NCBI GenBank assembly: GCA_018701215.1
Contig: JABIWH010000033.1
Span: 1-64,000 of the forward strand
Direction of reading: 5' to 3'
Length of the DNA stretch: 64,000 bases
From: Rhodospirillaceae bacterium
GTDB taxonomy: Bacteria; Pseudomonadota; Alphaproteobacteria; GCA-2731375
Position 1 is the stretch's first letter. Every line of letters begins with the position of its first letter. Below the pieces are notes generated by a model, which searched no databases, was not told the DNA's origin, and was given only the letters and a program-made list of their open reading frames with translations. This document shows, piece by piece, positions 34,801 through 42,897 of this stretch. The translations under genes were made by a program, and so were the position numbers.

Positions 34801-35436
34801 TTATTTCGTGCCGTAAAGGCGGTCGCCCGCGTCACCCAGGCCCGGCAGGATATAGCCGATATCGCTCAACTGCCGGTCAATGGCGGCGGTCAGAATGGGG
34901 ATTTCCGGATGCGCCGCGGCAAAGGCTTCGATGCCTTCGGGGGCGGCGACCAGGGCAACGAACCTTATATGTTTGGCGCCGGCCTCTTTCAGGCGCGCCA
35001 CGGCGGCGGCGGCGGAATTGCCCGTGGCCAGCATGGGATCGACCACGATGACCTGCCGCTCGCCAATGGAATGGGGCAGCTTGAGGTAATATTCCACCGC
35101 CTCCAAGGTATCGTGGTCGCGGTACATGCCGATATGGCCGACACGGGCCGAGGGGATCAGATCCAGCATGCCTTCCAGCAAGCCATTGCCGGCCCGCAGG
35201 ATGGAGACCAAACACAGCTTCTTGCCGTCCAGGGCGGGGGCCTGCATGACCTCCAAAGGCGTTTCGATCTCAACCTCCTTCAGGGCCAGATCGCGGGTCG
35301 CCTCGAACGCCAGCAGCAAGGCGATTTCCCGCAACAACTGCCGGAATTCGGCGGTGGAGGTTTCCTTGCGCCGCAGCAAGGTCAATTTGTGCTGGATCAG
35401 GGGATGATCCGCCACTGTCACATTCGGTGCCGCCAT
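34801..35436 (-). CDS. upp: Uracil phosphoribosyltransferase
   Basis: A 211-residue salvage enzyme converting uracil and PRPP to UMP. Seen: the typical N-terminus NVTVADHPLIQHKLTLLRRKETSTAEFR, VSILRAGNGLLEGML, the PRPP-binding loop IVVDPMLATGNSAAAAV (about 125-141) and the uracil-binding C-terminus SDIGYILPGLGDAGDRLYGTK. It starts a minus-strand run of nine closely spaced genes. A dihydropyrimidinase is encoded elsewhere in the window, so pyrimidine turnover is a plausible shared theme. Confidence 0.97.
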   Translation of the reverse strand: MAAPNVTVADHPLIQHKLTLLRRKETSTAEFRQLLREIALLLAFEATRDLALKEVEIETPLEVMQAPALDGKKLCLVSILRAGNGLLEGMLDLIPSARVGHIGMYRDHDTLEAVEYYLKLPHSIGERQVIVVDPMLATGNSAAAAVARLKEAGAKHIRFVALVAAPEGIEAFAAAHPEIPILTAAIDRQLSDIGYILPGLGDAGDRLYGTK

Positions 35437-35535
35437 GGGCCCGGGCCTCCCAGTTTATTTGCCGCCAATTTTCCCCTAGTGTAACCAAGGGGCCCGTGAG
35501 GACATAGCCCCTTCGCGGAATTGATATTTATGCAT

Positions 35536-35555
35536 CCCTTTGATGCGGCAAAGGG
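35536..35555. promoter_or_regulatory. Perfect 7-bp inverted repeat between divergent genes
   Basis: CCCTTTG-ATGCGG-CAAAGGG lies between upp (starts at 35436, minus) and the lipoprotein gene (35601, plus). It could be an operator for a dimeric regulator or a small hairpin. There is no T-run, and no known box was recognised. Confidence 0.35.
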
Positions 35556-35600
35556 CGCATTATCCTTGGTCGAGACCGTAAAATTTCCTACATTTCATGG

Positions 35601-36362
35601 ATGCGATACGCGATTCTGATAGCGCTGTTATTGACCGGTTGTGTCACGACAACGGCCAGGACAATCAAACCGAGCCCCGATCTCGTCGCCCGGCAGTTCG
35701 CAGCCGCCGCCTATGGTAATGATTTCGGAAACGGCAGCCGCGTATTGATGCGCTGGGCCAGCCCCTTGCTTGTTGATGCCCGCGGCGGGGATATAGCCAC
35801 GATGCGTCAGCACGAAAACGACTTAGCGAGCGCCCTTACCGCCATTGAACAATTAACCGGAATTTCTCATGGCCCAATTTCGCATGACGCAGCCTCGCTT
35901 GACGCAGCCTCGAACGGATCGCGGTCATCCGTCGGCCTGCATTTCGTTCGGCGCCGCCACTTCTCCGATATTGTAAAAAAGCTGCCGAACAGGCGGCGCT
36001 CCTCCGCTGCCATGGCGCGGACCAGTGCCTGTTTTGCCATGACCTTCGGCGACGCGGCCAAGGGCCTGATCTCCTCCGCCATCATTGGCATTGCCACCGA
36101 TATTTCCAAGGCCCGCCGCCGGCATTGCATCCCCGAAGAGTTCATGCAGATCATGGGCCTGCCCGGTGACGCCTGCCACTACCGCCCATCTTTGATCTGT
36201 GAAGGCGAAAATCGCATCTTTGAAATGCAGCCCGCCGATAAACTGATGCTCGCCGTTCTCTACGACCCCGCCCTACAGCCTGGCATGACAAAAGACGTCG
36301 CCATGCCCATCGCCCGACGGCTGATCAAGCAACACTGGCATGAATACATGGCTGCGGAATAA
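35601..36362 (+). CDS. DUF2927-family lipoprotein
   Basis: A 253-residue predicted lipoprotein with a signal peptide and lipobox LLLTGC (Cys14). The C-terminal part CIPEEFMQIMGLPGD..., RPSLICE and LAVLYDPALQPGM matches the DUF2927 pattern of E-E-x-x-Q-x-(L/M)-GL...D, a conserved DxLML and LYDPxLxPGM. The molecular role of DUF2927 is unknown. The middle (about 100-140) is rich in Arg/Ser. The codon mix is less GC-rich than in nearby genes. Confidence 0.8.
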   Translation: MRYAILIALLLTGCVTTTARTIKPSPDLVARQFAAAAYGNDFGNGSRVLMRWASPLLVDARGGDIATMRQHENDLASALTAIEQLTGISHGPISHDAASLDAASNGSRSSVGLHFVRRRHFSDIVKKLPNRRRSSAAMARTSACFAMTFGDAAKGLISSAIIGIATDISKARRRHCIPEEFMQIMGLPGDACHYRPSLICEGENRIFEMQPADKLMLAVLYDPALQPGMTKDVAMPIARRLIKQHWHEYMAAE

Positions 36363-36451
36363 ACATCGGAAAATCAATCTACTCTGACCCCTTTGATCGT
36401 CAGATAGGGCGCGGACACCGAACGCTTGCTTTTCTAGCGATACCATTTGCG

Positions 36452-37720
36452 CTAAAATTGGAGCCTATCTTTTGCTATATATTGCAATTTTTTCCTATAA
36501 ATAGACATGCTGTGGGCTTTTACCGGCACGAATATACCGGCCGCCATGTTTTTCCACAGCCAGACTATCCGGTCGATGGCCGGCGGATTGCTTAACAGCC
36601 GAACGTCTTCGAACTTGCCCGCCGCAACATCGGTCAGATAACGCAGATCGCCGGCATGGCGATACCCGTTCAGCCTGTCTAGGAAGCCTTCAAGCTTTTC
36701 GAATAGCGAGGAGACCGCAGGCGTCCAGCCGGTCAACCATGACAGCAATTTGACCACGCCCACGGCAATTTGCATCGTCGCACCTGGGGGGACGCGCGGG
36801 ACGATGTCGCTGGAATTCACGACCCGGTAGATAGGCGTCTTTAAATCCTTGAAGTAGTCGTAATTCGCTATTCGCGGCGCGCCGAACGTATAGCAGGCGC
36901 CATCGATATTGAGCGCCAGCGCCTTTGTCGCCATCAGCGCAAGCGCGCCACCCAATGAATGTCCGGTAATGAACAGTGGCAGCGGGGCGCCGCTATCGTC
37001 CTTCGCGGCCGAACTGTCCATTATCCCTTTTACGACGTCCCGAGCGGTCGGGCCGCCATCTGGCGCCTCGTTAAACGCCTTCCAGAACCCGGTATGCACT
37101 TTCTCTTTCCCGTCCACCTTGGGAACGGCGTTCAAATCCGTCAGCCAATCGGAAACCTTCTGCTCCGTGCCGCGGAATGCGATCACGATGTAGGGCGGTT
37201 CCCCCTCCACGATACTCTTGCAGGCAAACCCCTGCGTCCCCGCAACCGAAAATGCCTTCAACAGCTCGAAGTTCGATTTCTTCAACAGCGCGGCAAGGAA
37301 TTCTTTATCCAGGCGCGGGTTTCCCATCAGCTCAAGGGAAAATGAATCGAGAAACTCTTTCAACGTTTCGGCGCTATCAATACCTAGCTTTTGAATTTCG
37401 CCCACGGCGTCTTTTATGACGCCGCCCGCGCCTTCGAAATCGATATAGGCGATGTCCGACATCTCGGCCAAGACATACGCCATCCGGTCGCTATAGGCCG
37501 GGCGCTTTTGCGGCGGCGACAGCAGCCGGTCGTCGCGAAAATATTCGCCGACTTCCGGCTTGGTCGGCTTTATGCGGCGTAGAAACGAAAATATGCCGGT
37601 GCCGCCTACGCCGGAAATCAGTGCGGTGGCGGCCGCGGATATCCAAGGATTGGCGCTTATTAGATCGGTTAGAGGCCTGATCAGCTCGGTTAAAGACGCG
37701 AGCTCATTTGATAAGTCCAT
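36452..37720 (-). CDS. Class 3 lipase-like alpha/beta hydrolase, membrane-anchored
   Basis: A 422-residue protein. Residues 1-30 are hydrophilic, and a hydrophobic stretch near 27-47 (ISAAATALISGVGG) is probably a membrane anchor. The lipase_3 domain follows from about 150: AFRGTEQKVSDWLTDLNA, the nucleophile elbow GHSLGG (Ser about 255), the Asp in NSSDIVPRVP and the His in YRHAGDLRYL complete a triad. The ATG at 37720 is 8 nt from GAGGG; a GTG at 37729 is less likely. The base composition appears lower in GC than in neighbours, and there is no operon partner, suggesting a transferred gene. The substrate could be a triglyceride, phospholipid or polyester. Confidence 0.85.
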   Translation of the reverse strand: MDLSNELASLTELIRPLTDLISANPWISAAATALISGVGGTGIFSFLRRIKPTKPEVGEYFRDDRLLSPPQKRPAYSDRMAYVLAEMSDIAYIDFEGAGGVIKDAVGEIQKLGIDSAETLKEFLDSFSLELMGNPRLDKEFLAALLKKSNFELLKAFSVAGTQGFACKSIVEGEPPYIVIAFRGTEQKVSDWLTDLNAVPKVDGKEKVHTGFWKAFNEAPDGGPTARDVVKGIMDSSAAKDDSGAPLPLFITGHSLGGALALMATKALALNIDGACYTFGAPRIANYDYFKDLKTPIYRVVNSSDIVPRVPPGATMQIAVGVVKLLSWLTGWTPAVSSLFEKLEGFLDRLNGYRHAGDLRYLTDVAAGKFEDVRLLSNPPAIDRIVWLWKNMAAGIFVPVKAHSMSIYRKKLQYIAKDRLQF

Positions 37721-37729
37721 CTGTCCCAC

Positions 37730-38140
37730 CCTCTGTCATGGCAACGTTCTATTTATACAAGTATTAATGCCATGAAACAATATTGACGCAGCGGCGGGTG
37801 GCTAATGCCAACCGACATTGATTAGTACCCATGGGCCCATTTCCCGAGAGCGATGGACATTGCTGCAAAAATTCCAGCGCAACAATTTAGCGTAAGAAAA
37901 GCACCCCGCCCGCCGCTCTGTTAGAACGATACCGCAATTGAGCCTTAAAGCGTTTGATGACTGAATTTGGCTGTCTTTAGGCGTGCCGAATTCGGTGTGC
38001 CATTATCATGCTATTTCCGCATTAATTGCAATCAATGTCGCACAAATCAGCGCGGGAAATCGGGGCGGAATATGTTAGTGTCCTGGCTTGGAAATATGGG
38101 TAGGCAGAGTTGGCGGTCAGGCACCGCGGCAGGGGAAATG
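37730..38140. other. Intergenic region, ~410 bp, no gene seen
   Basis: An AT-richer stretch between the lipase gene and the small DUF465 gene. I see no open frame with family similarity, RNA gene or terminator. Short palindromic words occur (ATGGGCCCAT at 37830-37839) but nothing that names a function. It presumably holds the divergent promoters of both flanking genes. Confidence 0.5.
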
Positions 38141-38344
38141 ATGTCCTTTGAAAAGACCGAAATCGAAGCGCGGGTCATCGCCTTGCAGCAGGAACACCGC
38201 GACCTGGACGGCGCGATTGATGCCATGGTGGAAAAGGGCGCCTTCGATCAGCTGCAACTGCAGCGCATGAAAAAACGCAAGCTGTCCCTGCGCGATCTGA
38301 TCGGCCGGCTGGAGGCGCACCTGGTCCCCGACATTATCGCCTGA
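38141..38344 (+). CDS. DUF465 (YdcH-like) small coiled-coil protein
   Basis: A 67-residue protein MSFEKTEIEARVIALQQEHRD... with LQRMKKRKLSLRDLIGRLEA. This is the typical helical-hairpin pattern of the DUF465/YdcH family, common in alphaproteobacteria and of unknown role. Start: AGGGGA lies 5-6 nt before the ATG at 38141; an ATG directly in front at 38138 is too close to it. An in-frame upstream extension to 37967 has no family similarity. Confidence 0.85.
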   Translation: MSFEKTEIEARVIALQQEHRDLDGAIDAMVEKGAFDQLQLQRMKKRKLSLRDLIGRLEAHLVPDIIA

Positions 38345-38413
38345 TTGGCGCTGTTCCGACGGCGCGGCCAAACGCCCTGCATATCAGCGCCCGCTATATC
38401 AAAGCGCTAAATA

Positions 38414-39169
38414 TTATTGCTGTTTGGCGGCCTTTAACGCGGGTTTTTTGAGGGCATTCTTTTGCGCGTACATGGCCCGGTCGGCGGCTTCCATGGCTTC
38501 CTGGGCGGATTGGCCTTTTTTGAACGTTGTGATGCCGTATGAGGCACTGATGGTGAATTTCGCCGCACCATGTTCGACCGGCGTGGCCATGATCGCCTGG
38601 GCCAGCTGGCGGCCCTTGACCAAGGCCTGGTCGGCGTCGGTATGGCTCAAAATAACGCCGAATTCATCGCCGCCCAGGCGCCCCAGCATATCGGATTCGC
38701 GCAGGTTGTCGGACAAGGCGCCGGCCACGTGCAACAGGGCCGCATCGCCGGTGGCATGGCCGAATTCGTCATTGATCGCCTTGAAATTATTCAGATCGAA
38801 ATAAACCAGGCTGGAGACCGTGTCATAACGATCGTTGTAGGAAATCACCCGGCCCATTTCCCGCACGAAGGCGCGGCGGTTTGGGATCGGCACCAGGGTA
38901 TCTTCGTCCGCCAACCGCTCCATATGGGCCAGACGGCTGTTCACCCGCTCCACCTCCGCCCGCAGGCTCTCGACCTCCTGCATCAGGGTCATGATGGCCT
39001 GGCGCACCTTTGGCGTCAGTTCCGGCTCGGGAATGCCCATGACGGAGGCGCTATCCGTCGGCGCTGCCCCGCCAAGGTCCGAAGACGAGGCATAGGCGGA
39101 GGCCGCCGACGCCGGATTTCGGCGCTGCGCAGTAGTGTTCCGCACGGGGCGTGTTTCGTTAATCTTCAT
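38414..39169 (-). CDS. Diguanylate cyclase (GGDEF) with coiled-coil N-terminus
   Basis: A 251-residue soluble enzyme making c-di-GMP from two GTP. Seen: a disordered N-terminus (about 1-50), a coiled coil (about 53-88: ...LMQEVESLRAEVERVNSRLAHMERL) and a GGDEF domain. The active site is GGDEF (166-170). The inhibitory I-site R-E-S-D (157-160) lies exactly five residues before it, so product feedback is expected. The GGDEF domain begins at DTLVPIPNRRAF, with P in place of the usual T of DxLTxLxNR. There is no sensor domain, so activation may depend on coiled-coil dimerisation. Confidence 0.93.
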   Translation of the reverse strand: MKINETRPVRNTTAQRRNPASAASAYASSSDLGGAAPTDSASVMGIPEPELTPKVRQAIMTLMQEVESLRAEVERVNSRLAHMERLADEDTLVPIPNRRAFVREMGRVISYNDRYDTVSSLVYFDLNNFKAINDEFGHATGDAALLHVAGALSDNLRESDMLGRLGGDEFGVILSHTDADQALVKGRQLAQAIMATPVEHGAAKFTISASYGITTFKKGQSAQEAMEAADRAMYAQKNALKKPALKAAKQQ

Positions 39170-39492
39170 ACGTTCAGCGTCTGCCTTCCATGGCGAATAT
39201 TACCCGACACGACAGGAAACGTGCTGTAATCTCGCGGGAATCGCCCCCATATTACGCAAAAACTAGCAAAGCAAAGGTTAACAAAGTTTTCCCGGGCGCC
39301 CGCGAGACAAACGCGGCCCTTATATTTAATGATTGTCCGCCGAAATATCCAGAAAAAGCAAAATTCCAGGTGGGTCGGCGCCCGGCAAAGGCCTATAATC
39401 CCGGCCCGAATTGGCCCCGTCTTCGGGCCATGCCGGCGTCCAGGAAGCACCATCTAAAGGACTTGGGCGAGTGTTTGGCACGGAGTGTGAAT
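39170..39492. other. Intergenic region upstream of purE, ~320 bp, no gene seen
   Basis: Non-coding between the divergent GGDEF gene and purE. An open frame from 39190 in frame with purE (ARHDRKRAVISRESPPYY...) has no PurE similarity. No riboswitch or known operator was recognised. Confidence 0.5.
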
Positions 39493-39987
39493 ATGACGAA
39501 AACAATAGCCAAGGTTGGCGTTATCATGGGCAGCCGCTCTGACTGGCCAACCATGCGCCATGCGGTCGAGGTTCTGGAGGAGCTGGGCGTCGCGGTGGAA
39601 AGCCGGGTCGTCTCCGCCCACCGTACGCCGCAACGCCTCTATGACTATGCCGCCACCGCCGCCGAACGCGGCCTGTCGGTGATCATCGCGGGCGCCGGCG
39701 GTGCGGCCCATCTGCCGGGCATGGCCGCATCCATGACCAACCTGCCTGTGCTGGGCGTACCGGTGGAAAGCAAGGCATTGCAGGGCATGGACAGCCTGCT
39801 CTCCATCGTGCAGATGCCCGCTGGCGTGCCGGTGGGCACCCTGGCCATTGGCCGCTCGGGCGCCATTAACGCGGGCCTGATGGCGGCCTCCATCGTCGCC
39901 TTGCAGGACGAGGCCGTCGCCACCGCCCTGGCCGCCTGGCGGGCCCGCCAGACCGACGCGGTACCCGACAACCCAGATGAAGATTAA
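39493..39987 (+). CDS. purE: N5-carboxyaminoimidazole ribonucleotide mutase
   Basis: A 164-residue class I PurE converting N5-CAIR to CAIR in purine synthesis. Seen: VGVIMGSRSDWPTMRHA (8-24), the active-site SAHRTPQRLYDYA and the AGGAAHLPGMAA loop. The ATG at 39493 is where family similarity begins. purK follows 6 bp later, and the two enzymes work in sequence. Confidence 0.97.
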   Translation: MTKTIAKVGVIMGSRSDWPTMRHAVEVLEELGVAVESRVVSAHRTPQRLYDYAATAAERGLSVIIAGAGGAAHLPGMAASMTNLPVLGVPVESKALQGMDSLLSIVQMPAGVPVGTLAIGRSGAINAGLMAASIVALQDEAVATALAAWRARQTDAVPDNPDED

Positions 39988-39993
39988 ACCCCG

Positions 39994-41115
39994 ATGGCTG
40001 GCCCCGATGAAGATCAGCTTGCTATGAGCCCGCTTCCCCCCGGCAGCCGAATTGGTATTCTGGGCGGCGGCCAGTTGGGCCGCATGCTGGCCCTGGCGGC
40101 GGCGCCGCTTGGCTACCGCTGTCATATATTCGGGCCTGAAGCGGCGCCACCGGCAGGCCAGGTGGCCGATGCGGTGACCATCGCGGACTATCTGGATGAG
40201 GCCGCATTGAGCGGTTTTGCCGAATCGGTCGATGTGGTCACCCTGGAATTCGAGAACGTCCCCGCCGCCGCCCTGGAATTCCTGGCCCAACGCGTTCCCG
40301 TGCGGCCCGGCGCCAAGGCCCTGGCCACGGCCCAGGACCGCCTGGTCGAAAAAGACTTCGCCAACAGCGTCGGTGCGGCAACGGCACCTTATGCAACGGT
40401 GGACAGCCTGGCGGAATTACAGGACGCAATGAAGAAAATCGGCCCCCGGGCGGTGTTGAAAACCCGGCGCCTGGGCTATGACGGCAAGGGCCAGGTGATG
40501 CTGGACCCGGATTCTGATTTGTCGCAGGCTTGGGCCGCCATGGCCGGCGCGCCATCCATTCTGGAAGGTTTCATTGCCTTTGATGGTGAAGTCTCGGTGA
40601 TCGCCGCGCGCGGCCTGGACGGCACGGTCAGCGCCTATCCCCCCATCGCCAACCGCCACCGCAATCATATTCTGGACATATCAGAGGTGCCGGCGGCGCT
40701 TAATCCGGTTCAGTCCAAACGCGCCATCGCCATCGCCACGGACCTAATCACCGCCCTGGAATATGTTGGTATCATGGCGGTGGAAATGTTTGTCACCGGC
40801 GACGAAATGCTGGTCAACGAGATGGCCCCGCGGGTGCATAATTCGGGTCACTGGAGCATCGAGGGTGCGGAGACCAGCCAGTTCGAACAGCATATTCGCG
40901 CCATTTGCGGCCTGCCCCTGGGCGCCATGAGCTTGCGGGGCCGGGTCGAGATGCGCAATCTGATCGGCGACGATGTGGAACAAGTACCGGCTTTGTTGGC
41001 CGAGCCAGGCGCGCATCTGCACCTGTATGGCAAGGCAGAGGTGCGCCCGGGCCGCAAGATGGGCCACGTCACCTATGTGCGGCCAGATCCCGGAGCGGAG
41101 GGCAGCACCCCGTGA
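39994..41115 (+). CDS. purK: N5-carboxyaminoimidazole ribonucleotide synthase
   Basis: A 373-residue ATP-grasp enzyme making N5-CAIR from AIR, bicarbonate and ATP. Seen: GILGGGQLGRMLALAAAPLG (19-38), VLKTRRLGYDGKGQ in the ATP-grasp lid, FDGEVSVIAARG and the metal/phosphate segment NEMAPRVHNSGHWSIEG. Family similarity starts at about residue 16, so the ATG at 40024 is an alternative start. Its TGA overlaps the GTG of pyrD (GTGA). Confidence 0.97.
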   Translation: MAGPDEDQLAMSPLPPGSRIGILGGGQLGRMLALAAAPLGYRCHIFGPEAAPPAGQVADAVTIADYLDEAALSGFAESVDVVTLEFENVPAAALEFLAQRVPVRPGAKALATAQDRLVEKDFANSVGAATAPYATVDSLAELQDAMKKIGPRAVLKTRRLGYDGKGQVMLDPDSDLSQAWAAMAGAPSILEGFIAFDGEVSVIAARGLDGTVSAYPPIANRHRNHILDISEVPAALNPVQSKRAIAIATDLITALEYVGIMAVEMFVTGDEMLVNEMAPRVHNSGHWSIEGAETSQFEQHIRAICGLPLGAMSLRGRVEMRNLIGDDVEQVPALLAEPGAHLHLYGKAEVRPGRKMGHVTYVRPDPGAEGSTP

Positions 41116-42155
41116 TCTGGAGTTTGGGCTTGCGGCTGCTGCATCTGCTCGACCCCGAGGATGCCCATCGCCTGACCATCCGGGCCCTGCGCCTCGGCCT
41201 GGGCCCCAATGTTTCGACCAGTCCCGATCCGATCCTGGCCAGCCGCCATTGGGGCCTGGATTTTCCCACGCCTTTAGGGGTCGCCGCCGGCTTCGACAAG
41301 AATGCCGAGGTGCCTGTACAGGCTGCTCGTATGGGTTTCAGCTTTGTCGAAATCGGCTCTGTCACGCCACAACCGCAGGCCGGCAACCCCAGGCCCCGGC
41401 TGTTCCGCCTGCCTGCCGACGGCGCGGTGATCAACCGCAACGGCTTTAATAACGAGGGCCTGGATGTGGTGGCCCGGCGGTTGGCTGCATTACAAGACCG
41501 CCGCTTTATCCTGGGCGCCAATCTGGGCGCCAACAAGGATAGCGAGGACCGCATCAACGATTATGCCGCCGGAATGGCGGCCCTGGGGCCCCTGGCCGAT
41601 TATATTGTCGTCAACGTCTCCTCCCCCAACACGCCGGGCTTGCGCGATTTGCAGACGAACGAGGCGCTGGAGGCGTTGTTGGACGGCGTCCGCCAGGCCT
41701 GCGCTAAGCCGCCGCCCGTGCTGGTCAAGATCGCGCCTGATTTCGACGCCGATGGCCTGGCCGCGCTGGCCCAGACTTTGATGGCCCTGGCCGTGGACGG
41801 CGTGATCTTGGGCAACACCACCATCGGCCTGCGCGAGACTTTGAAAAGCCCCCACCGTGGCGAAACCGGCGGCCTGAGCGGTCAACCGCTGTTCGACTTC
41901 TCGACCCGGCAACTGGCGGCCTTCCATCGCCACACCGAGGGCAAAATCCCCTTGATTGGCGTTGGCGGCATCGATAGTGCCGAGACCGCCTATGCCAAGA
42001 TCCGCAATGGCGCCGCGTTGATCCAACTCTACACCGGCCTGATCTACCAAGGCCCCGGCCTGATCCCCGCCATCACCGAAGGCCTGGCGCAACTTCTGCA
42101 CCGTGATGGTTTCAACAATATCTCGGAAGCCGTTGGCGCGGACGTCGATTACTGA
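41112..42155 (+). CDS. pyrD: Dihydroorotate dehydrogenase (quinone), class 2
   Basis: A 347-residue membrane-associated FMN enzyme oxidising dihydroorotate to orotate with quinone. Seen: an amphipathic N-terminal helix (IWSLGLRLLHLLDPEDAHRL) typical of class 2, AAGFDKNAE, INRNGFNNEG, the catalytic-Ser loop NVSSPNTPGLR, and the FMN-phosphate end GGIDSAETAYAKIRNGA. The GTG start overlaps the purK stop; an in-frame upstream extension is a shadow of purK. It converges with and overlaps by 7 bp the next minus-strand gene. Confidence 0.97.
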   Translation: MIWSLGLRLLHLLDPEDAHRLTIRALRLGLGPNVSTSPDPILASRHWGLDFPTPLGVAAGFDKNAEVPVQAARMGFSFVEIGSVTPQPQAGNPRPRLFRLPADGAVINRNGFNNEGLDVVARRLAALQDRRFILGANLGANKDSEDRINDYAAGMAALGPLADYIVVNVSSPNTPGLRDLQTNEALEALLDGVRQACAKPPPVLVKIAPDFDADGLAALAQTLMALAVDGVILGNTTIGLRETLKSPHRGETGGLSGQPLFDFSTRQLAAFHRHTEGKIPLIGVGGIDSAETAYAKIRNGAALIQLYTGLIYQGPGLIPAITEGLAQLLHRDGFNNISEAVGADVDY

Positions 42156-42895
42156 CGCAAGATCAGCTTACGGCCGTGAATTTCGAACGAACCCAGGCGG
42201 CCCAGGAACGACATACCTAGCAATGATGCGCTCATCTCCACCTCGTTGACCGAGACCGCCACGTTGTTGAATTGGATGGGCCCGATGGACAATGTATCGA
42301 GAACGTAGGGCGCACCTCGGCCCCGGCCATTGGCTGTATGATAAATCTTGGTATAGCGCAGGGCCGCCAGGTCAATGCCCAGACGTTTTGCGTCCGACGG
42401 TGTGAGGACAATGTCCGAGGCGCCGGTGTCAATCATGAACCGGATGCGCGCGCCGTGGGCCTGTGCCATGGCATAAAAATGCCCATCGGGCCCTTGCGTC
42501 AGGCTGAGAACGCCATCCTGGCCCACCATGGGATCGCTGGGGAGCAGTTCCGCCCCCACACGGGCGCCGATCGCGGAAAGCTCGTCCTGGTAGGTGTAAA
42601 TCAGGACCAGCATCGCCGCCGCGCCGGTCCAGACCGCGATATTGCGAACCACTTCGCCAAGCTTGATCCGTCTGGTGACCAGCAAGCCAGAGGAAACCAA
42701 GGCCAAAATCGTCAACAGGCGCACCAAATTGATCTGGTCTTGCTCCGAGGACAAGCGGCCCGGAAAATAACCCGACAAGAACCAGGCCGCGAAAGCAACG
42801 GCGAACAGCAGCAACAGCCAAAACAAGACGCCGAACGGAAAGCCCGAACGCTTCCGTCCTGGCGGCGCCTCCCATGGCCCCGGTTTATCAGGCAT
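42149..42895 (-). CDS. Retropepsin-like (clan AA) membrane-anchored aspartic protease
   Basis: A 248-residue protein. Three N-terminal membrane helices (about 20-41, 57-75, 84-102) are followed by a periplasmic aspartyl-protease-like domain with the active-site D-T-G-A (156-159) in FMIDTGASDIVL. The C-terminus SASLLGMSFLGRLGSFEIHGRKLIL is the hallmark of the TIGR02281-type bacterial family. Such proteins dimerise for activity. It lies 2 bp after maeB on the same strand, so it is probably co-transcribed. The natural substrate is unknown. Confidence 0.88.
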   Translation of the reverse strand: MPDKPGPWEAPPGRKRSGFPFGVLFWLLLLFAVAFAAWFLSGYFPGRLSSEQDQINLVRLLTILALVSSGLLVTRRIKLGEVVRNIAVWTGAAAMLVLIYTYQDELSAIGARVGAELLPSDPMVGQDGVLSLTQGPDGHFYAMAQAHGARIRFMIDTGASDIVLTPSDAKRLGIDLAALRYTKIYHTANGRGRGAPYVLDTLSIGPIQFNNVAVSVNEVEMSASLLGMSFLGRLGSFEIHGRKLILRQ

Positions 42896-42897
42896 CG

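Noticed and set aside
37830..37839. Palindrome ATGGGCCCAT in the intergenic region
   Set aside because: A single 10-bp palindrome with no second copy or context; expected by chance in 64 kb.
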